A DNA stretch of 64,000 nucleotides. Origin: Cylindrospermum sp. NIES-4074 (GTDB taxonomy: Bacteria; Cyanobacteriota; Cyanobacteriia; Cyanobacteriales; Nostocaceae). The DNA is taken from assembly GCA_003994795.1 (NCBI GenBank), contig AP018269.1:5643254-5707253 (forward strand), written 5' to 3'. Positions 1 to 8,660 of this stretch are shown here, piece after piece. The notes beneath the pieces are model-generated. The model did no database searches. It was not told the origin of the DNA and saw only the letters and a list, made by a program, of their open reading frames with translations. Both the position numbers and the translations under genes were made by a program. Numbering within the stretch: position 1 is the stretch's first letter; every line of letters starts with the position of its first letter.

Positions 1-415
1 TATCTGTAATTGCCTGCTGCGCCTCACTCCATGCACCAAGTTGTTGGTAAGCTAGGGAAAGATTACTCAATGTAGCAGCTAGTGCGAGAGTATCTCCCTG
101 CTGTTGGGATTTCTGGACTCCCTGTTGTAACACTTGCACTGCCTCAGCAAACCTCCCAGAATCGTATAAAAATTTACCCTCTTGTAGTGGAGAAGCCGCT
201 ACTGCCACAGGAGTTGGAGAACTAATATTGTTGATTGCCAGTTGGTACGAGGTATTAATTTCTGGCACTTTTGCCAGCACAGGCGAACCAAGAATGCAAA
301 GCATTGTCATTAAAAAATACAAAGGCAGACGTAAAAAGTAAAAATTTTTGTTTTTTGCCTTTTGCCTTTTAACTTTTACAGAATAAGGGACACAAAGCCT
401 AGTTGCTTTATTCAT
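1..415 (-). CDS. TPR-repeat secreted protein, probably CHAT family (N-terminal part only)
   Basis: The first 138 codons of a gene that runs off the left edge. The start is taken as the ATG at 415. Residues about 30-48 form a hydrophobic segment ending in a signal-peptidase-like site (SPVLA), so the protein is probably exported; an internal Met just before the hydrophobic core is an alternative start. After residue 80 comes a TPR-like helical pattern (LYDSGRFAEAVQVLQQG, then LSNLSLAYQQLGAWSEA). In filamentous cyanobacteria this arrangement of signal peptide, low-complexity linker and TPRs usually precedes a C-terminal CHAT caspase-like domain, but that part lies outside the window, so the CHAT assignment is inference. 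The sigma-like gene lies upstream on the same strand, separated by an intrinsic terminator. Confidence 0.65.
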   Translation of the reverse strand, partial: MNKATRLCVPYSVKVKRQKAKNKNFYFLRLPLYFLMTMLCILGSPVLAKVPEINTSYQLAINNISSPTPVAVAASPLQEGKFLYDSGRFAEAVQVLQQGVQKSQQQGDTLALAATLSNLSLAYQQLGAWSEAQQAITD

Positions 416-661
416 GAGGATCGCCAGAGTTAGATGACAACCAGGAGAAAGTAAGATTAACAGTATACGAGAGTTAGTTTAGCTGCATTGTGGTTACAGT
501 GTGGGACTGCACAACAAGCGTTGCCGTTACAGACTCAATTAAGTATAACTCCATAGTCAATATCACATGACTAGCACCCCAAGGACTTATGGGAAGGTCA
601 TCCTTCATCCGCAAGGAGCAAACTGCGATGTTTCTACTCTTTAGCGATCGCTCACCTGAAT

Positions 662-693
662 CAAAAAACCTAGCCTGACGGTCTTACAGGCTA
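662..693 (-). terminator. Rho-independent terminator of the sigma-like gene
   Basis: On the minus strand a 7-bp stem (TAGCCTG/CAGGCTA, arms 687-693 and 671-677) is followed by a run of six T, about 20 bases after the stop codon at 715. The rest of 416-661 shows no gene. Confidence 0.75.
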
Positions 694-714
694 AGTAACT
701 ATCAAAAACTATCT

Positions 715-1353
715 TTATAACAACCCTTCTGTTTCAGCATATTTACGTAGACGAGGTAGACACTGACGCTGATAAAAACTGCTTAAAGTCGGAATTGACA
801 GCCCTAATTCCTCAGACAATTCTCTCCAGCTTACTTCTGGAGGTAGGCGTTTGAGAATTAACAGCTGACAATTGACATCTGGACGCCCTTTAATACAAAT
901 GCGGCGTAGTTCTCCGTCTGAGTCTGTTTTAGCCCAGTTCTCTAAGTCTTCCAGAATTGGAGGAGATTGAGGGTTAGCTGGCAGATTATCTACAGGGTCA
1001 ATGATGTCCTTACCATCATTGATTGGTCTGGGAGACACTGTTATTGATTGTTCTCGGTTCTGTTTGAGATAAAAGTCTAGTAGCCTGTGTTTGAGGTAAG
1101 AATTTAGCCAAGTGACAACACTACCAGAAGTAGCATCGTAGGTTTGACCTGTTAGACCTTCACAAATATTGCGACAGAAATACAACCAAGTTTGTTGTAG
1201 TGCATCTTGATAGTAGGGGGTACTTTCCCTCCACAGTTTCCTAGAAGTCAAGCGAATGATTTGCGTGAGCAGCTTTTGACGCTGATGGCTTCCAGGTCGG
1301 TGTCCGCAGGCTTCGGCAACTAAGCAGCGTAGCTGTTCATCGAATTCAACCAT
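715..1353 (-). CDS. sigma-70-like RNA polymerase sigma factor (atypical, small)
   Basis: A 212-residue soluble protein. The N-terminal half resembles sigma region 2 (helical, YYQDALQQTWLYFCRN, then VVTWLNSYLKHRLLDFY). The C-terminal third has a region-4-like helix-turn-helix (WRELSEELGLSIPTLSSFYQR). A Pro-rich linker of about 50 residues joins them. Small sigma-like proteins of this type often sit beside CHAT/TPR genes in filamentous cyanobacteria, matching the next gene downstream. Core-polymerase-binding residues are hard to recognise, so it might not act as a true sigma factor. The start at 1353 is the first ATG; no strong ribosome binding site precedes it. A MITE-like repeat lies just upstream. 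Confidence 0.65.
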   Translation of the reverse strand: MVEFDEQLRCLVAEACGHRPGSHQRQKLLTQIIRLTSRKLWRESTPYYQDALQQTWLYFCRNICEGLTGQTYDATSGSVVTWLNSYLKHRLLDFYLKQNREQSITVSPRPINDGKDIIDPVDNLPANPQSPPILEDLENWAKTDSDGELRRICIKGRPDVNCQLLILKRLPPEVSWRELSEELGLSIPTLSSFYQRQCLPRLRKYAETEGLL

Positions 1354-1410
1354 AGCAATCTTGGCGAAAAAGGCAAGAATATCTTAGTCTTATGTATAAG
1401 AATGTTTGTT

Positions 1411-1649
1411 CCCAGGGCTATTTCATTCTTTCAAAGCCTACAATAATTTTTAAGTATTTACTCTAAGTAGGCGGAGTTCGTCTTTGTAGCTGGGCTTGTG
1501 TGTTGGGGAGACACTCCCTTGCCTCTCTTTACCACAATTATACCCTTCCGGGGAAGCAAGAGGAGAAGCAAGTAGCGTCTGGTTTCCCTCGTGGTCGCAA
1601 CTGCCCTGTGGCTTCTAGTCGTTTGGGATAAGAGAATGAAACAGCCCTG
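1411..1649. repeat. MITE-like element with 8-bp target duplication
   Basis: Terminal inverted repeats of about 19 bp (CAGGGCTATTTCATTCTTT at 1413; its near-complement ends at 1649) enclose about 240 bp without a gene. Directly repeated TGTTTGTT flanks it at 1403-1410 and 1650-1657, as expected for a target-site duplication. The element fills most of the 447-base gap between the sigma-like gene and the DUF2330 gene. Confidence 0.7.
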
Positions 1650-1800
1650 TGTTTGTTACTTAGTTGTTAAGAATTAGTCTTGGTCACTATCTCCTAATAT
1701 TATTTAGTCATATTCCCATCAAAAAATTTTTATACAAATCAGGGGAGAACACAACCAGGAAGTGGGAATTATTAAGGTATAAATATGTCCCCCCATCTAG

Positions 1801-3177
1801 CTATAATCCCAGCCAAGCCAATAAATTGTCCCACCAGGAATTTGTGACATTACCTAGAGTCAACTTCATTTTTTGGCGAATATCTTGAATTTTCCAGTTG
1901 GTTAGCTTGGCAAGAGTCTGCGCTTCTTGTTCAAAACGCCCTGGTAAAGACCGCTTGTATTCTCTGCCAGCTTGACACTTAAGTGAACCTGTGAAGGGAT
2001 GTTGCAAAATATAACGTCCTTGAAAGGATTCGCGGTTGGAAGTTTCTTGGAAAATCAGGTCTTCAGGGAATTTGTTGCGCGTGTAGCGGACGTGCAAACG
2101 GGTAATAAAAACGCTACCAGTTGGGGATGGAGGGCGAAATCTCCGAGGTGCTGGCAAACTTCTATCAAAATCATTATCCTGCCAAAATACGCCCGCTTGC
2201 TTTAGTTCCTCTGGAGTGAGAGGATCAGCGGAACAGGGATCGCAACTACCCATATCCCAGGCATATTCCACAAAAGCGACTCTCTTATCTTCCTTAACGT
2301 AGTTCGTTTGGAATAGGGATTTGTAAAATTCGCCAAATTCGTTTTTAACAAACACGGGAATGTTGACGTTGGAGGGGATTTTCACCGTCCGGTAGTTAGT
2401 GATTTCTGCTTGTCCCTTGGGTGAAAGCACATAAACGACCAAATCCTGTTCAGAGGTGGCATTGATCATCCCCAACCGAATTGGTAGCATGAATTTGGGT
2501 GACTGGTAGGAGATTTGCAGGGGGCGGAGAGATTGATAGCCAGAGGCCTCAAATTTATCTAGGTTGACTTTGGCAACAAAGAATTTCATTGAGGAACGGA
2601 TGTAAGGCTTAAGTAACTGGTTTGCACCTTTGGGGATTTTGTAGCCATTACGGTTCAGCCAAGTTTCCAGTCCGCCAGATTCTTTAGCACTCAAAATCAA
2701 AATATCGTATTCCCCAACATTGAAACGCGCCTCGACTGTCACACCCAAACTGCGATCGCGTCTGACACTCTCATTTTCTGCACGACTCGCTGCCATAGGT
2801 GCAGGCATACCAGTCATATATCTGTCCTCAACAGGGGCGCAGGGATCGGAGTCAAAATATTCTACCAATCGCGGAGCGCTAAAAGCATCTAGTCGTTCGA
2901 TGATTTTGGGATCAGCTACACGAACTTGCTGTTTTTGCAACACTGTTGGCACAGGTACGACGATCGCAAAATCTTTGACTTCTCCCTGAAAATCGTTAGC
3001 CATAGTTAACACAGTGCGATCGCCATCCCGCGCCAACACCACCTGAGAAGCTTTGTTATACAGCTTGGCGTCAGCTTTAGCAACGTAAAAGCCACAAAAT
3101 GCCCAAGCTGTGGGGGCAAAACACAGCACAGCTACAAATACCAATATTAATGGGGTTAAGAATCGAAAAGGTTTCAT
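1801..3177 (-). CDS. DUF2330 domain-containing exported protein
   Basis: A 458-residue protein with a clear signal peptide (residues 1-26, cleavage after AWA), so periplasmic or surface-located. The mature N-terminus starts FCGFYVAKADAKLYNKASQV, typical of the DUF2330 family, whose biochemical role is unknown. Several Cys residues in the mature part (around DSDPC and MGSCDPC) could form disulfides. The start codon lies 1 base after the stop of the RnfD-like gene, so the two are surely co-transcribed and probably translationally coupled. A membrane role linked to the RnfD-like partner is inference only. Confidence 0.8.
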   Translation of the reverse strand: MKPFRFLTPLILVFVAVLCFAPTAWAFCGFYVAKADAKLYNKASQVVLARDGDRTVLTMANDFQGEVKDFAIVVPVPTVLQKQQVRVADPKIIERLDAFSAPRLVEYFDSDPCAPVEDRYMTGMPAPMAASRAENESVRRDRSLGVTVEARFNVGEYDILILSAKESGGLETWLNRNGYKIPKGANQLLKPYIRSSMKFFVAKVNLDKFEASGYQSLRPLQISYQSPKFMLPIRLGMINATSEQDLVVYVLSPKGQAEITNYRTVKIPSNVNIPVFVKNEFGEFYKSLFQTNYVKEDKRVAFVEYAWDMGSCDPCSADPLTPEELKQAGVFWQDNDFDRSLPAPRRFRPPSPTGSVFITRLHVRYTRNKFPEDLIFQETSNRESFQGRYILQHPFTGSLKCQAGREYKRSLPGRFEQEAQTLAKLTNWKIQDIRQKMKLTLGNVTNSWWDNLLAWLGL

Positions 3178-3178
3178 T

Positions 3179-4024
3179 TTATTCCTCGATAATTTTAAGT
3201 GTTGCGTCAGGAGTTATCAGAATTTCCTGCTTTTCCTCATTTCCCCGCAACCAAGAAAAACCTGGACTTAGCCAGAGAGTATCGACGAGAATGGTTAATG
3301 GCGCCAGGGCGAACAGCGCCCAAAAAACTGCGGTGGAAAGAAAAAAATAATTCCGCAAAATAAAAGTTAATAAGGCAATGCACCCAGCCCAAACTATCCG
3401 CCCAATTCGGGCATTGGGAATTGACCGGGGATCTGTCACCATAAACAAGGCAAACAGTAGTAAAGAACCACTCATCAAGCGATGCCAGTATACATCCCAA
3501 GTCCAACCCAGCCAAAGATTACGCATTGCTTCCAGCAAAGAGTAAGCACCTAAAAAAGCCCCTGTGGTGTCCCAGCGACCAACCCGTTGCAAAATCATGC
3601 CTCCAGTTCCCGCAAATAACAGTCCATACCACCATTCCTCACCCCACTGTCCTGGGGAAACCCAAGCATCAGAGGTCAGTACTAAGGCAGAAATGATGCC
3701 AAAATTGGCAGGGTTGAAGAAATGCTTTTCACCAACTTGGAAAATGAATTTACTGGCGATCGCACATATTGCCGCTATTGCCATTGTCGTCCAATTATCA
3801 GCCCGTAATAACAAGCTGAGTCCGAGTGAGGTAATTAAGGCGCTGCGGAGATTCGCTGTTTGTCCTTTGAGGATTAAGGAAAATAGCCATTGGGTTAATA
3901 AACAAGTGGCGATCGCTACCCCAATCAACGCTGGCCGCAATGTCCAGTCTCTTGTACCGATTCCCAACACTAGGAACAAGCTGAGAAACAAAATTTGATA
4001 GTCTCGGATATCTTTAAGCAACAT
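3179..4024 (-). CDS. RnfD/NqrB-family membrane protein (orphan)
   Basis: A 281-residue polytopic membrane protein with about eight to nine hydrophobic segments. The family signature is seen in LRSALITSLGLSLLL, HFFNPANFGI and FMVTDPRSIPNARIGR, all typical of the NQR2/RnfD/RnfE family, membrane subunits of ion-pumping NADH:quinone or ferredoxin oxidoreductases. The SGAT-type Thr that carries covalent FMN in true RnfD/NqrB is not evident; the nearest match is DTTGAF. No other Rnf subunit is nearby and the only partner is the DUF2330 gene 1 base downstream, so this is not a normal Rnf complex. Its substrate is unknown. Confidence 0.8.
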   Translation of the reverse strand: MLLKDIRDYQILFLSLFLVLGIGTRDWTLRPALIGVAIATCLLTQWLFSLILKGQTANLRSALITSLGLSLLLRADNWTTMAIAAICAIASKFIFQVGEKHFFNPANFGIISALVLTSDAWVSPGQWGEEWWYGLLFAGTGGMILQRVGRWDTTGAFLGAYSLLEAMRNLWLGWTWDVYWHRLMSGSLLLFALFMVTDPRSIPNARIGRIVWAGCIALLTFILRNYFFLSTAVFWALFALAPLTILVDTLWLSPGFSWLRGNEEKQEILITPDATLKIIEE

Positions 4025-4130
4025 TACCCCTTAAGTCAGGGCTTCCCCCCAGATTTCTCATCAATTTAGACGAGTGGGAGCTTGAATGTTGTTGTCGTTA
4101 CAAATTTTGTTACAAATTCATCTGCCAAAA

Positions 4131-4167
4131 AAAGAGGAGTGCGATGACGTTATGCGATCGCACTCCT
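4131..4167 (-). terminator. Rho-independent terminator of the first RTX gene
   Basis: On the minus strand an 11-bp perfect stem (AGGAGTGCGAT/ATCGCACTCCT) with a short loop is followed by CTTTTTTT. A homologous terminator follows the second RTX gene. Confidence 0.8.
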
Positions 4168-4180
4168 AAGGTTTAACTTA

Positions 4181-4281
4181 AATAGGACTTACGCAAGATG
4201 TGGCAGCCAAAGCTTATTCTTGCGTAGTGGTAATTCATGAATTACCACTACTTTCATTTTGTTTTGCCTAAGTCCTGTTAA
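4181..4281. repeat. MITE-like element with internal 28-bp perfect palindrome
   Basis: The ends AATAGGACTTACGCAA and (complement) AACAGGACTTAGGCAA form imperfect terminal inverted repeats about 100 bp apart. Inside, 4224-4251 is a perfect 28-base palindrome centred on TTCATGAA. No coding potential. It lies between the RTX stop codon and its terminator. Confidence 0.55.
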
Positions 4282-4309
4282 ATTGATGAAAGTTGACTTC
4301 AACAAGCTA

Positions 4310-5572
4310 TTAAACCAGCACAACGTCCAATGAAACAGCAAAGCCCGCGGGATTGTTCGCTAGGGTAGCGAATTGAATACCCTGGAAGAATAGCGCACCA
4401 TTGTTATAACTGAACTGGTTAAAATTAGAAGCACCAAATCCAACTTTGGAAACCTGGATTTTGTCACCCTCTGCCCTTGTGAAATCTGTAATGAGATCAC
4501 CTCCTTCAGATAGGGAGTTGAAGACGAATCTATCTGCACCAGCACCGCCCGATAGTCTATCTTTACCAAAACCACCGACCAGAGTGTCATTACCAGCATT
4601 GCCAAATAATTGGTTATTTTGGCTGTCTCCAATAATGGTGTCACTTTGATCTGTACCCTTGACATCATCAAAGTTCACCACTGTAAACGGCCCGACACCG
4701 GTAACACCACTCACAATCAAGCTTTGAGTTTGCAGGTTGACATTGATTGTTGCACCAACTGCGGAGAAAGCATCAATTGTGTTATTTGCCACATTGGCAT
4801 TGGCAATAATGGTTTCTATGCCCACAAGTTTATCTGTACCCAGACCACCGCCTTTCTTCAGCTCTCCTTGAGTTAATAGGGTGATACTTGTATTTAGCTG
4901 ACTATAATCAACAGCGTCAGTGCCAACGCCACCATTGATGGTATCGTTACCGCTACTTCCCCCGAAGAGGTCATTCCCACCATTACCAAATAATTGGTTA
5001 TTTTGGCTGTCTCCAAAGATGGAGTCACTTTGATTTGTACCCTTGACATCATCAAAGTTCACCACTGTAAACGGCCCGACACCAGGAACACCATTTACAA
5101 TCAAGCTTTTAGTTTGCAGGTTGACGTTGATTGACCCACTGACTGCGGCAGAAGCATCAATTGTGTTATTTGCCACATTGGCATTGGCAATAATGGTTTC
5201 TATGCCCACAAGTTTATCTGTACCCAGACCACCGCCTTTCTTCAGCTCTCCTTGAGTTAATAGGGTGATACTTGTACTTAGGTTCCTGTAATCAGCGGTA
5301 TCAGTTCCTATGCCACCATTGAGGGTATCGTTACCGCTACTTCCCAGTAAGGTGTCGTTACCAGTATCACCATTGAGGATATCGTTGCCACTACCACCAT
5401 TGAGGGTGTCGTCGCCAGTACCACCATTGAGGATGTCGTTGCCACTACCACCATTGATTTTATCCTTGCCACCTAGTCCAAAGATGATATCGTTGCCACC
5501 TAGTCCATTGAGGGTATCCTTGCCATTTGTGCCGATGAGAATGTCGTTGCCATTTGTGCCGTTAATAGCCAT
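4310..5572 (-). CDS. RTX calcium-binding repeat protein (shorter copy)
   Basis: A 420-residue acidic, Gly/Asp/Asn-rich protein without an N-terminal signal peptide. It starts directly with RTX nonapeptides (GGxGxDxUx: GGSGNDILNG, GGTGDDTLNG) that bind calcium in a beta-roll, and ends with a C-terminal region (GGAGADRFVF, then DLITDFTRAEGDKIQV) typical of proteins exported by type I secretion. Two copies of a module of about 100 residues (DTADYRNLSTSITLL to VVNFDDVKGT) sit between the RTX blocks. No enzyme domain is present, so a structural or surface role is likely. It is a paralogue of the RTX gene ending at 6185. No type I transporter genes lie in the window. Confidence 0.85.
   Translation of the reverse strand: MAINGTNGNDILIGTNGKDTLNGLGGNDIIFGLGGKDKINGGSGNDILNGGTGDDTLNGGSGNDILNGDTGNDTLLGSSGNDTLNGGIGTDTADYRNLSTSITLLTQGELKKGGGLGTDKLVGIETIIANANVANNTIDASAAVSGSINVNLQTKSLIVNGVPGVGPFTVVNFDDVKGTNQSDSIFGDSQNNQLFGNGGNDLFGGSSGNDTINGGVGTDAVDYSQLNTSITLLTQGELKKGGGLGTDKLVGIETIIANANVANNTIDAFSAVGATINVNLQTQSLIVSGVTGVGPFTVVNFDDVKGTDQSDTIIGDSQNNQLFGNAGNDTLVGGFGKDRLSGGAGADRFVFNSLSEGGDLITDFTRAEGDKIQVSKVGFGASNFNQFSYNNGALFFQGIQFATLANNPAGFAVSLDVVLV
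4768..5276 (-). repeat. perfect 125-base internal direct repeat in the RTX gene
   Basis: Bases 4768-4892 and 5152-5276 are identical over 125 bases by direct reading. They encode equivalent parts of the two spacer modules (NTIDA region back to SITLL). Flanking parts of the modules differ, so the identity suggests recent duplication or gene conversion. Confidence 0.8.
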
Positions 5573-6017
5573 GTTATTTCCTAATTAGATGAGAGTGAAG
5601 TATGTAAAGAGGACAATTGGGATTTCCATTTATGTAAATTCCCAATTTAAGCCTTATATGTTTACTATATGACCCATTTAGCGAATTATTAAAAAAAAAT
5701 AAAATTATTCTTTTTAATCATCAAAATAGCAGATGGCTCATCCCATCTGTCCTTAGCAATGATGCTAAAATGCTTTATATAAAAGGCTTTTAAGAATTAC
5801 AGCCCTCTAGACATGATTATTTAGCCTGGTTTAATTACTCTCGCCAAGGTAAGATAGAAAAGCCTTTTGATTTTGCGTGTAAAGTTCCGTTAAAAGCTTT
5901 ATGATACTATGCGAGAGTTGATGCATTTGCCATATTTGACTCTCATTATTTGGTTGATATTTTTCTCTGTAGAGAGAAAAATTCATAGTTCAGTAAACCG
6001 TTGTGCAAATCTTGAAA
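5573..6017. other. AT-rich gap, partial duplicate of 8129-8660
   Basis: There is no gene. The part next to the RTX start (GATTTCCATTTATGTAAAT) and the part near 6001 (TTGTGCAAAT, then GAAAATGCAG) resemble the region upstream of the second RTX gene, so this is the duplicated divergent promoter region. Confidence 0.6.
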
Positions 6018-6122
6018 ATGCAGCTAGCACCTCTGTTTCCCATTGTTTACCGTATCCTTGAACCGAGTTTTCCCAATTGCCTTTGGGGTGGGGATGAGAA
6101 TAATAAAGCGATCGCAGTTTGA
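6018..6122 (+). pseudogene. 5' fragment of the polysaccharide deacetylase gene (duplication remnant)
   Basis: About 100 bases match the start of the intact deacetylase gene (8661 onward) nearly base for base. They read MQLAPLFPIVYRILEPSF and run to CLWGGDENNKAIAV, then stop. The match ends at a HIP1 octamer (6109-6116), just before the catalytic TFDDGP motif. Compared with the intact locus, a 56-base stretch between two ATGCAG copies (8605 and 8661) is absent upstream. The fragment cannot encode an enzyme and marks the junction of a tandem duplication. Confidence 0.85.
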
Positions 6123-6129
6123 TCGGCCA

Positions 6130-6165
6130 AAAAAAGGTGCGATCGCATTATGCGATCGCACCCCC
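6130..6165 (-). terminator. Rho-independent terminator of the second RTX gene
   Basis: On the minus strand a stem made of GGTGCGATCGCAT and its complement is followed by seven T. It is homologous to the terminator at 4131-4167, and its stem contains two HIP1 sites. Confidence 0.8.
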
Positions 6166-6184
6166 AAATATTTAACTTAAGTTA

Positions 6185-8128
6185 TTAAACCAGCACAAGA
6201 TCCAATGAAGTAGCAAAGCCAGGGGGGTTGTTGGCTATGATAGCGAACTGATTACCTTGGAAGAATAAATCGCCAGTAATGTTGTTATAACTGAACTGGC
6301 TGAGGTCAGAAGCACCAAACCCAGCTTGAGAAACCTGGATTGTGTCACCCTCTATAAACTCGAAATCTGTGATGATGTCAATACCTTCAAACAGAGAGTT
6401 GAAGACAAATATATCTGCACCAGCACCGCCCGACAGTATATCACTACCAAAACCACCTACCAGGATGTCATTACCGCCATTACCAAATAATTGGTTATTT
6501 TGGCTGTCTCCAAAAATGGAGTCACCTCGATTTGTACCAATGACATCATCAAAGTTCACCACTGTAAACGGCCCAACACCAAAAACGCCATTTACAATCA
6601 AGGTTTGAGTTTGCAGGTTGACATTGATTGATCCACCAACTGCCGTGGAAGCATCAATGGTGTTATTGACGACAGTAGCATCGGCAATAATTGTTTCTAC
6701 ACTCACGAGTTGATCTGTACCCAAAGTGGCTTTGTTTAGCACTCCTGTAGGTAGCAGGGTTATACTTGCACTCAATGAGCTGTAATCAACAGCATCACCA
6801 CCAAATCCCCCATTCAGGATATCGTTACCACCGCTTCCCCGAAAAAGGTCATTCCCACCATTACCAGATAATTGGTTATCTTGGCTGTCTCCAAAAATGG
6901 AGTCACTTTGATTTGTACCCTGGACATCATCAAAGTTCACCACTGTAAACGATCCAACACCAAAAACGCCATTTACAGCCAAAAATTGTTTTTCCAGGTT
7001 GACATTGATTGATGTACCAACTGCGGAAGAAGCATCAATGGTGTTATTGGCGAAGCTGGCATTGGCGATAATTGTCTCTATCCCGACAAGTTGATCTGTA
7101 CCCAAAGCACCTTTGTCTAGTACTCCTGTAGGTAACAGGGTGATACTTGCATTTAGTTGGCTGTAATCAGCAGTATCACTTCCATCTCCTCCATCCAGAG
7201 TATCGTTACCACTACTTCCAAAAAGGATGTCATTGTCTGCCTCACCAAGTAGGGTATCATTGCCATCGCCGCCATCAAGGATGTCATCGCCATCGTAACC
7301 TAACAGGAAATCATCGCCAGCTTCACCAAGGAGAAAGTCATTACCGTTCCAACCATCTAGGGTGTCATTGCCATCGAAACCCAACAAGAAATCATCCCCA
7401 TCACCACCAAAGAGAAAGTCGTTACCGTTCCAACCATCGAGGATGTCATTGCCATCTCCCCCGTCTACAAAATCATCACCATCATCGGCAAAGATAAAAT
7501 CATCACCGCCATTACCAAATAATTGGTTATTTTGGCTGTCTCCAGAAATGGAATCACTTTGATTTGTACCAATGACATCATCAAAGTTCACCACTGTAAA
7601 CGGCCCAACACCGGGAACGCCATTCACAAACAAGGTTTGAGTTTGCAGGTTGACATCGATTGATGCATCAACGGCAGTAGAAACATCAATTGTGTTATTG
7701 CCGACACTAGCGTCGGCGATAATTGTTTCTATACCCACGAGCAAATCTGTACCCAAAGCGCCTTTGTCCACCACTCCTATAGGTAACAGGGTGATACTTG
7801 CACTTAGTTGGCTGTAATCAGCAGTATCGCTATCAGATCCTCCATTTAGGGTATCGTTACCGCTACTTCCCTGGAGAATGTCATTACCATCACGACTTAT
7901 GAGAACGTCGTTGCCACTACCACCATCAAGAAAGTCATCACCATTACCACCATCGAGAACGTCGTTGCCACTACCACCATCAAGGAAGTCATTCCCATTA
8001 CCACCATCAAGGAAGTCATCACCATCACCACCATTAAGGGTGTCATTGCCGTCTAAGGCGAAAATATTGTCGTTGCTTTTAGTGCCGTTGAGAATGTCAT
8101 CGCCATTTGTACCGAAGAAATTAGCCAT
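6185..8128 (-). CDS. RTX calcium-binding repeat protein (longer copy)
   Basis: A 647-residue paralogue of the protein encoded at 4310-5572, with the same layout: N-terminal RTX nonapeptides (GGNGNDFLDGG, GGSGNDVLDGG), three instead of two spacer modules (DTADYSQ, DTADYSQ and DAVDYSS starts), a long central RTX block, and the same C-terminal secretion-type end (GGAGADIFVF to SLDLVLV). No signal peptide or enzyme domain. Very acidic, so probably calcium-dependent folding after type I export. It is divergent from the polysaccharide deacetylase gene and shares its upstream region, which fits a joint role at the cell envelope or sheath, though that is inference. Confidence 0.85.
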   Translation of the reverse strand: MANFFGTNGDDILNGTKSNDNIFALDGNDTLNGGDGDDFLDGGNGNDFLDGGSGNDVLDGGNGDDFLDGGSGNDVLISRDGNDILQGSSGNDTLNGGSDSDTADYSQLSASITLLPIGVVDKGALGTDLLVGIETIIADASVGNNTIDVSTAVDASIDVNLQTQTLFVNGVPGVGPFTVVNFDDVIGTNQSDSISGDSQNNQLFGNGGDDFIFADDGDDFVDGGDGNDILDGWNGNDFLFGGDGDDFLLGFDGNDTLDGWNGNDFLLGEAGDDFLLGYDGDDILDGGDGNDTLLGEADNDILFGSSGNDTLDGGDGSDTADYSQLNASITLLPTGVLDKGALGTDQLVGIETIIANASFANNTIDASSAVGTSINVNLEKQFLAVNGVFGVGSFTVVNFDDVQGTNQSDSIFGDSQDNQLSGNGGNDLFRGSGGNDILNGGFGGDAVDYSSLSASITLLPTGVLNKATLGTDQLVSVETIIADATVVNNTIDASTAVGGSINVNLQTQTLIVNGVFGVGPFTVVNFDDVIGTNRGDSIFGDSQNNQLFGNGGNDILVGGFGSDILSGGAGADIFVFNSLFEGIDIITDFEFIEGDTIQVSQAGFGASDLSQFSYNNITGDLFFQGNQFAIIANNPPGFATSLDLVLV

Positions 8129-8660
8129 GTGATTTCCTGATTACATGATATTGACGTATCTGAATAGGAAAATTGTGATTTACATAAATGTAAATCTCCA
8201 ATTTGAACCTAAGGATTTCGCTACATGGTGAGATCGGTAAACCACAACAAAAAGTAAACATCTTTTTATTGTGATTAGCAAAATAGCAAACAAATTATCC
8301 CACAAATATCTGGGGGGATGCTACGATGCGCTTTATTTAAAGAATTTTGGGATTTTTATTCGCTATATATGAGTATCTTAGCAAAGAAAAATATGATTAT
8401 TTGGGCATTATTAATTACTCTCACTAAAGTAAAATATAAAATCCTTGTCTAGACAGGATTTTGCTTATTTAGTTTTTATTTTAAATTTAATTTAAACGTA
8501 TATTTAAGTTTTTTTGTATATTCGATTTTCATTTTTTAGCCTGAATTATTCTCTCTTCAGAGTAATAATAAATAGTTTAAGCATCTGTTGTGCAAATCCT
8601 GAAAATGCAGATTAGCTTGGGTTTAAGAACAAAAAATTGAAAGCTAAGGTAAGGTTCAAG
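8129..8660. other. divergent upstream region between RTX and deacetylase genes
   Basis: AT-rich, with no further gene. It holds the promoters of both divergent genes, but no single promoter can be placed with confidence. AAGG at 8651-8654 is a plausible ribosome binding site for the ATG at 8661. Two copies of ATGCAG (8605, 8661) bracket the 56 bases missing from the duplicate copy upstream. Confidence 0.5.

Noticed and set aside
5310-5588. Plus-strand reading frames rich in Pro/Ser/Leu opposite the RTX genes (also 7147-7562 and 7878-8132)
   Set aside because: They are the antisense of regular RTX repeats, which keeps stops away; no ribosome binding sites and unnatural composition.
6185-8128. 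Repeated DNA as CRISPR or satellite
   Set aside because: The repeats are in-frame RTX nonapeptide codons of a long gene.
8637-8660. TTG start for the deacetylase
   Set aside because: A rare start without a ribosome binding site; the ATG at 8661 has one and is the start kept in the duplicated fragment.
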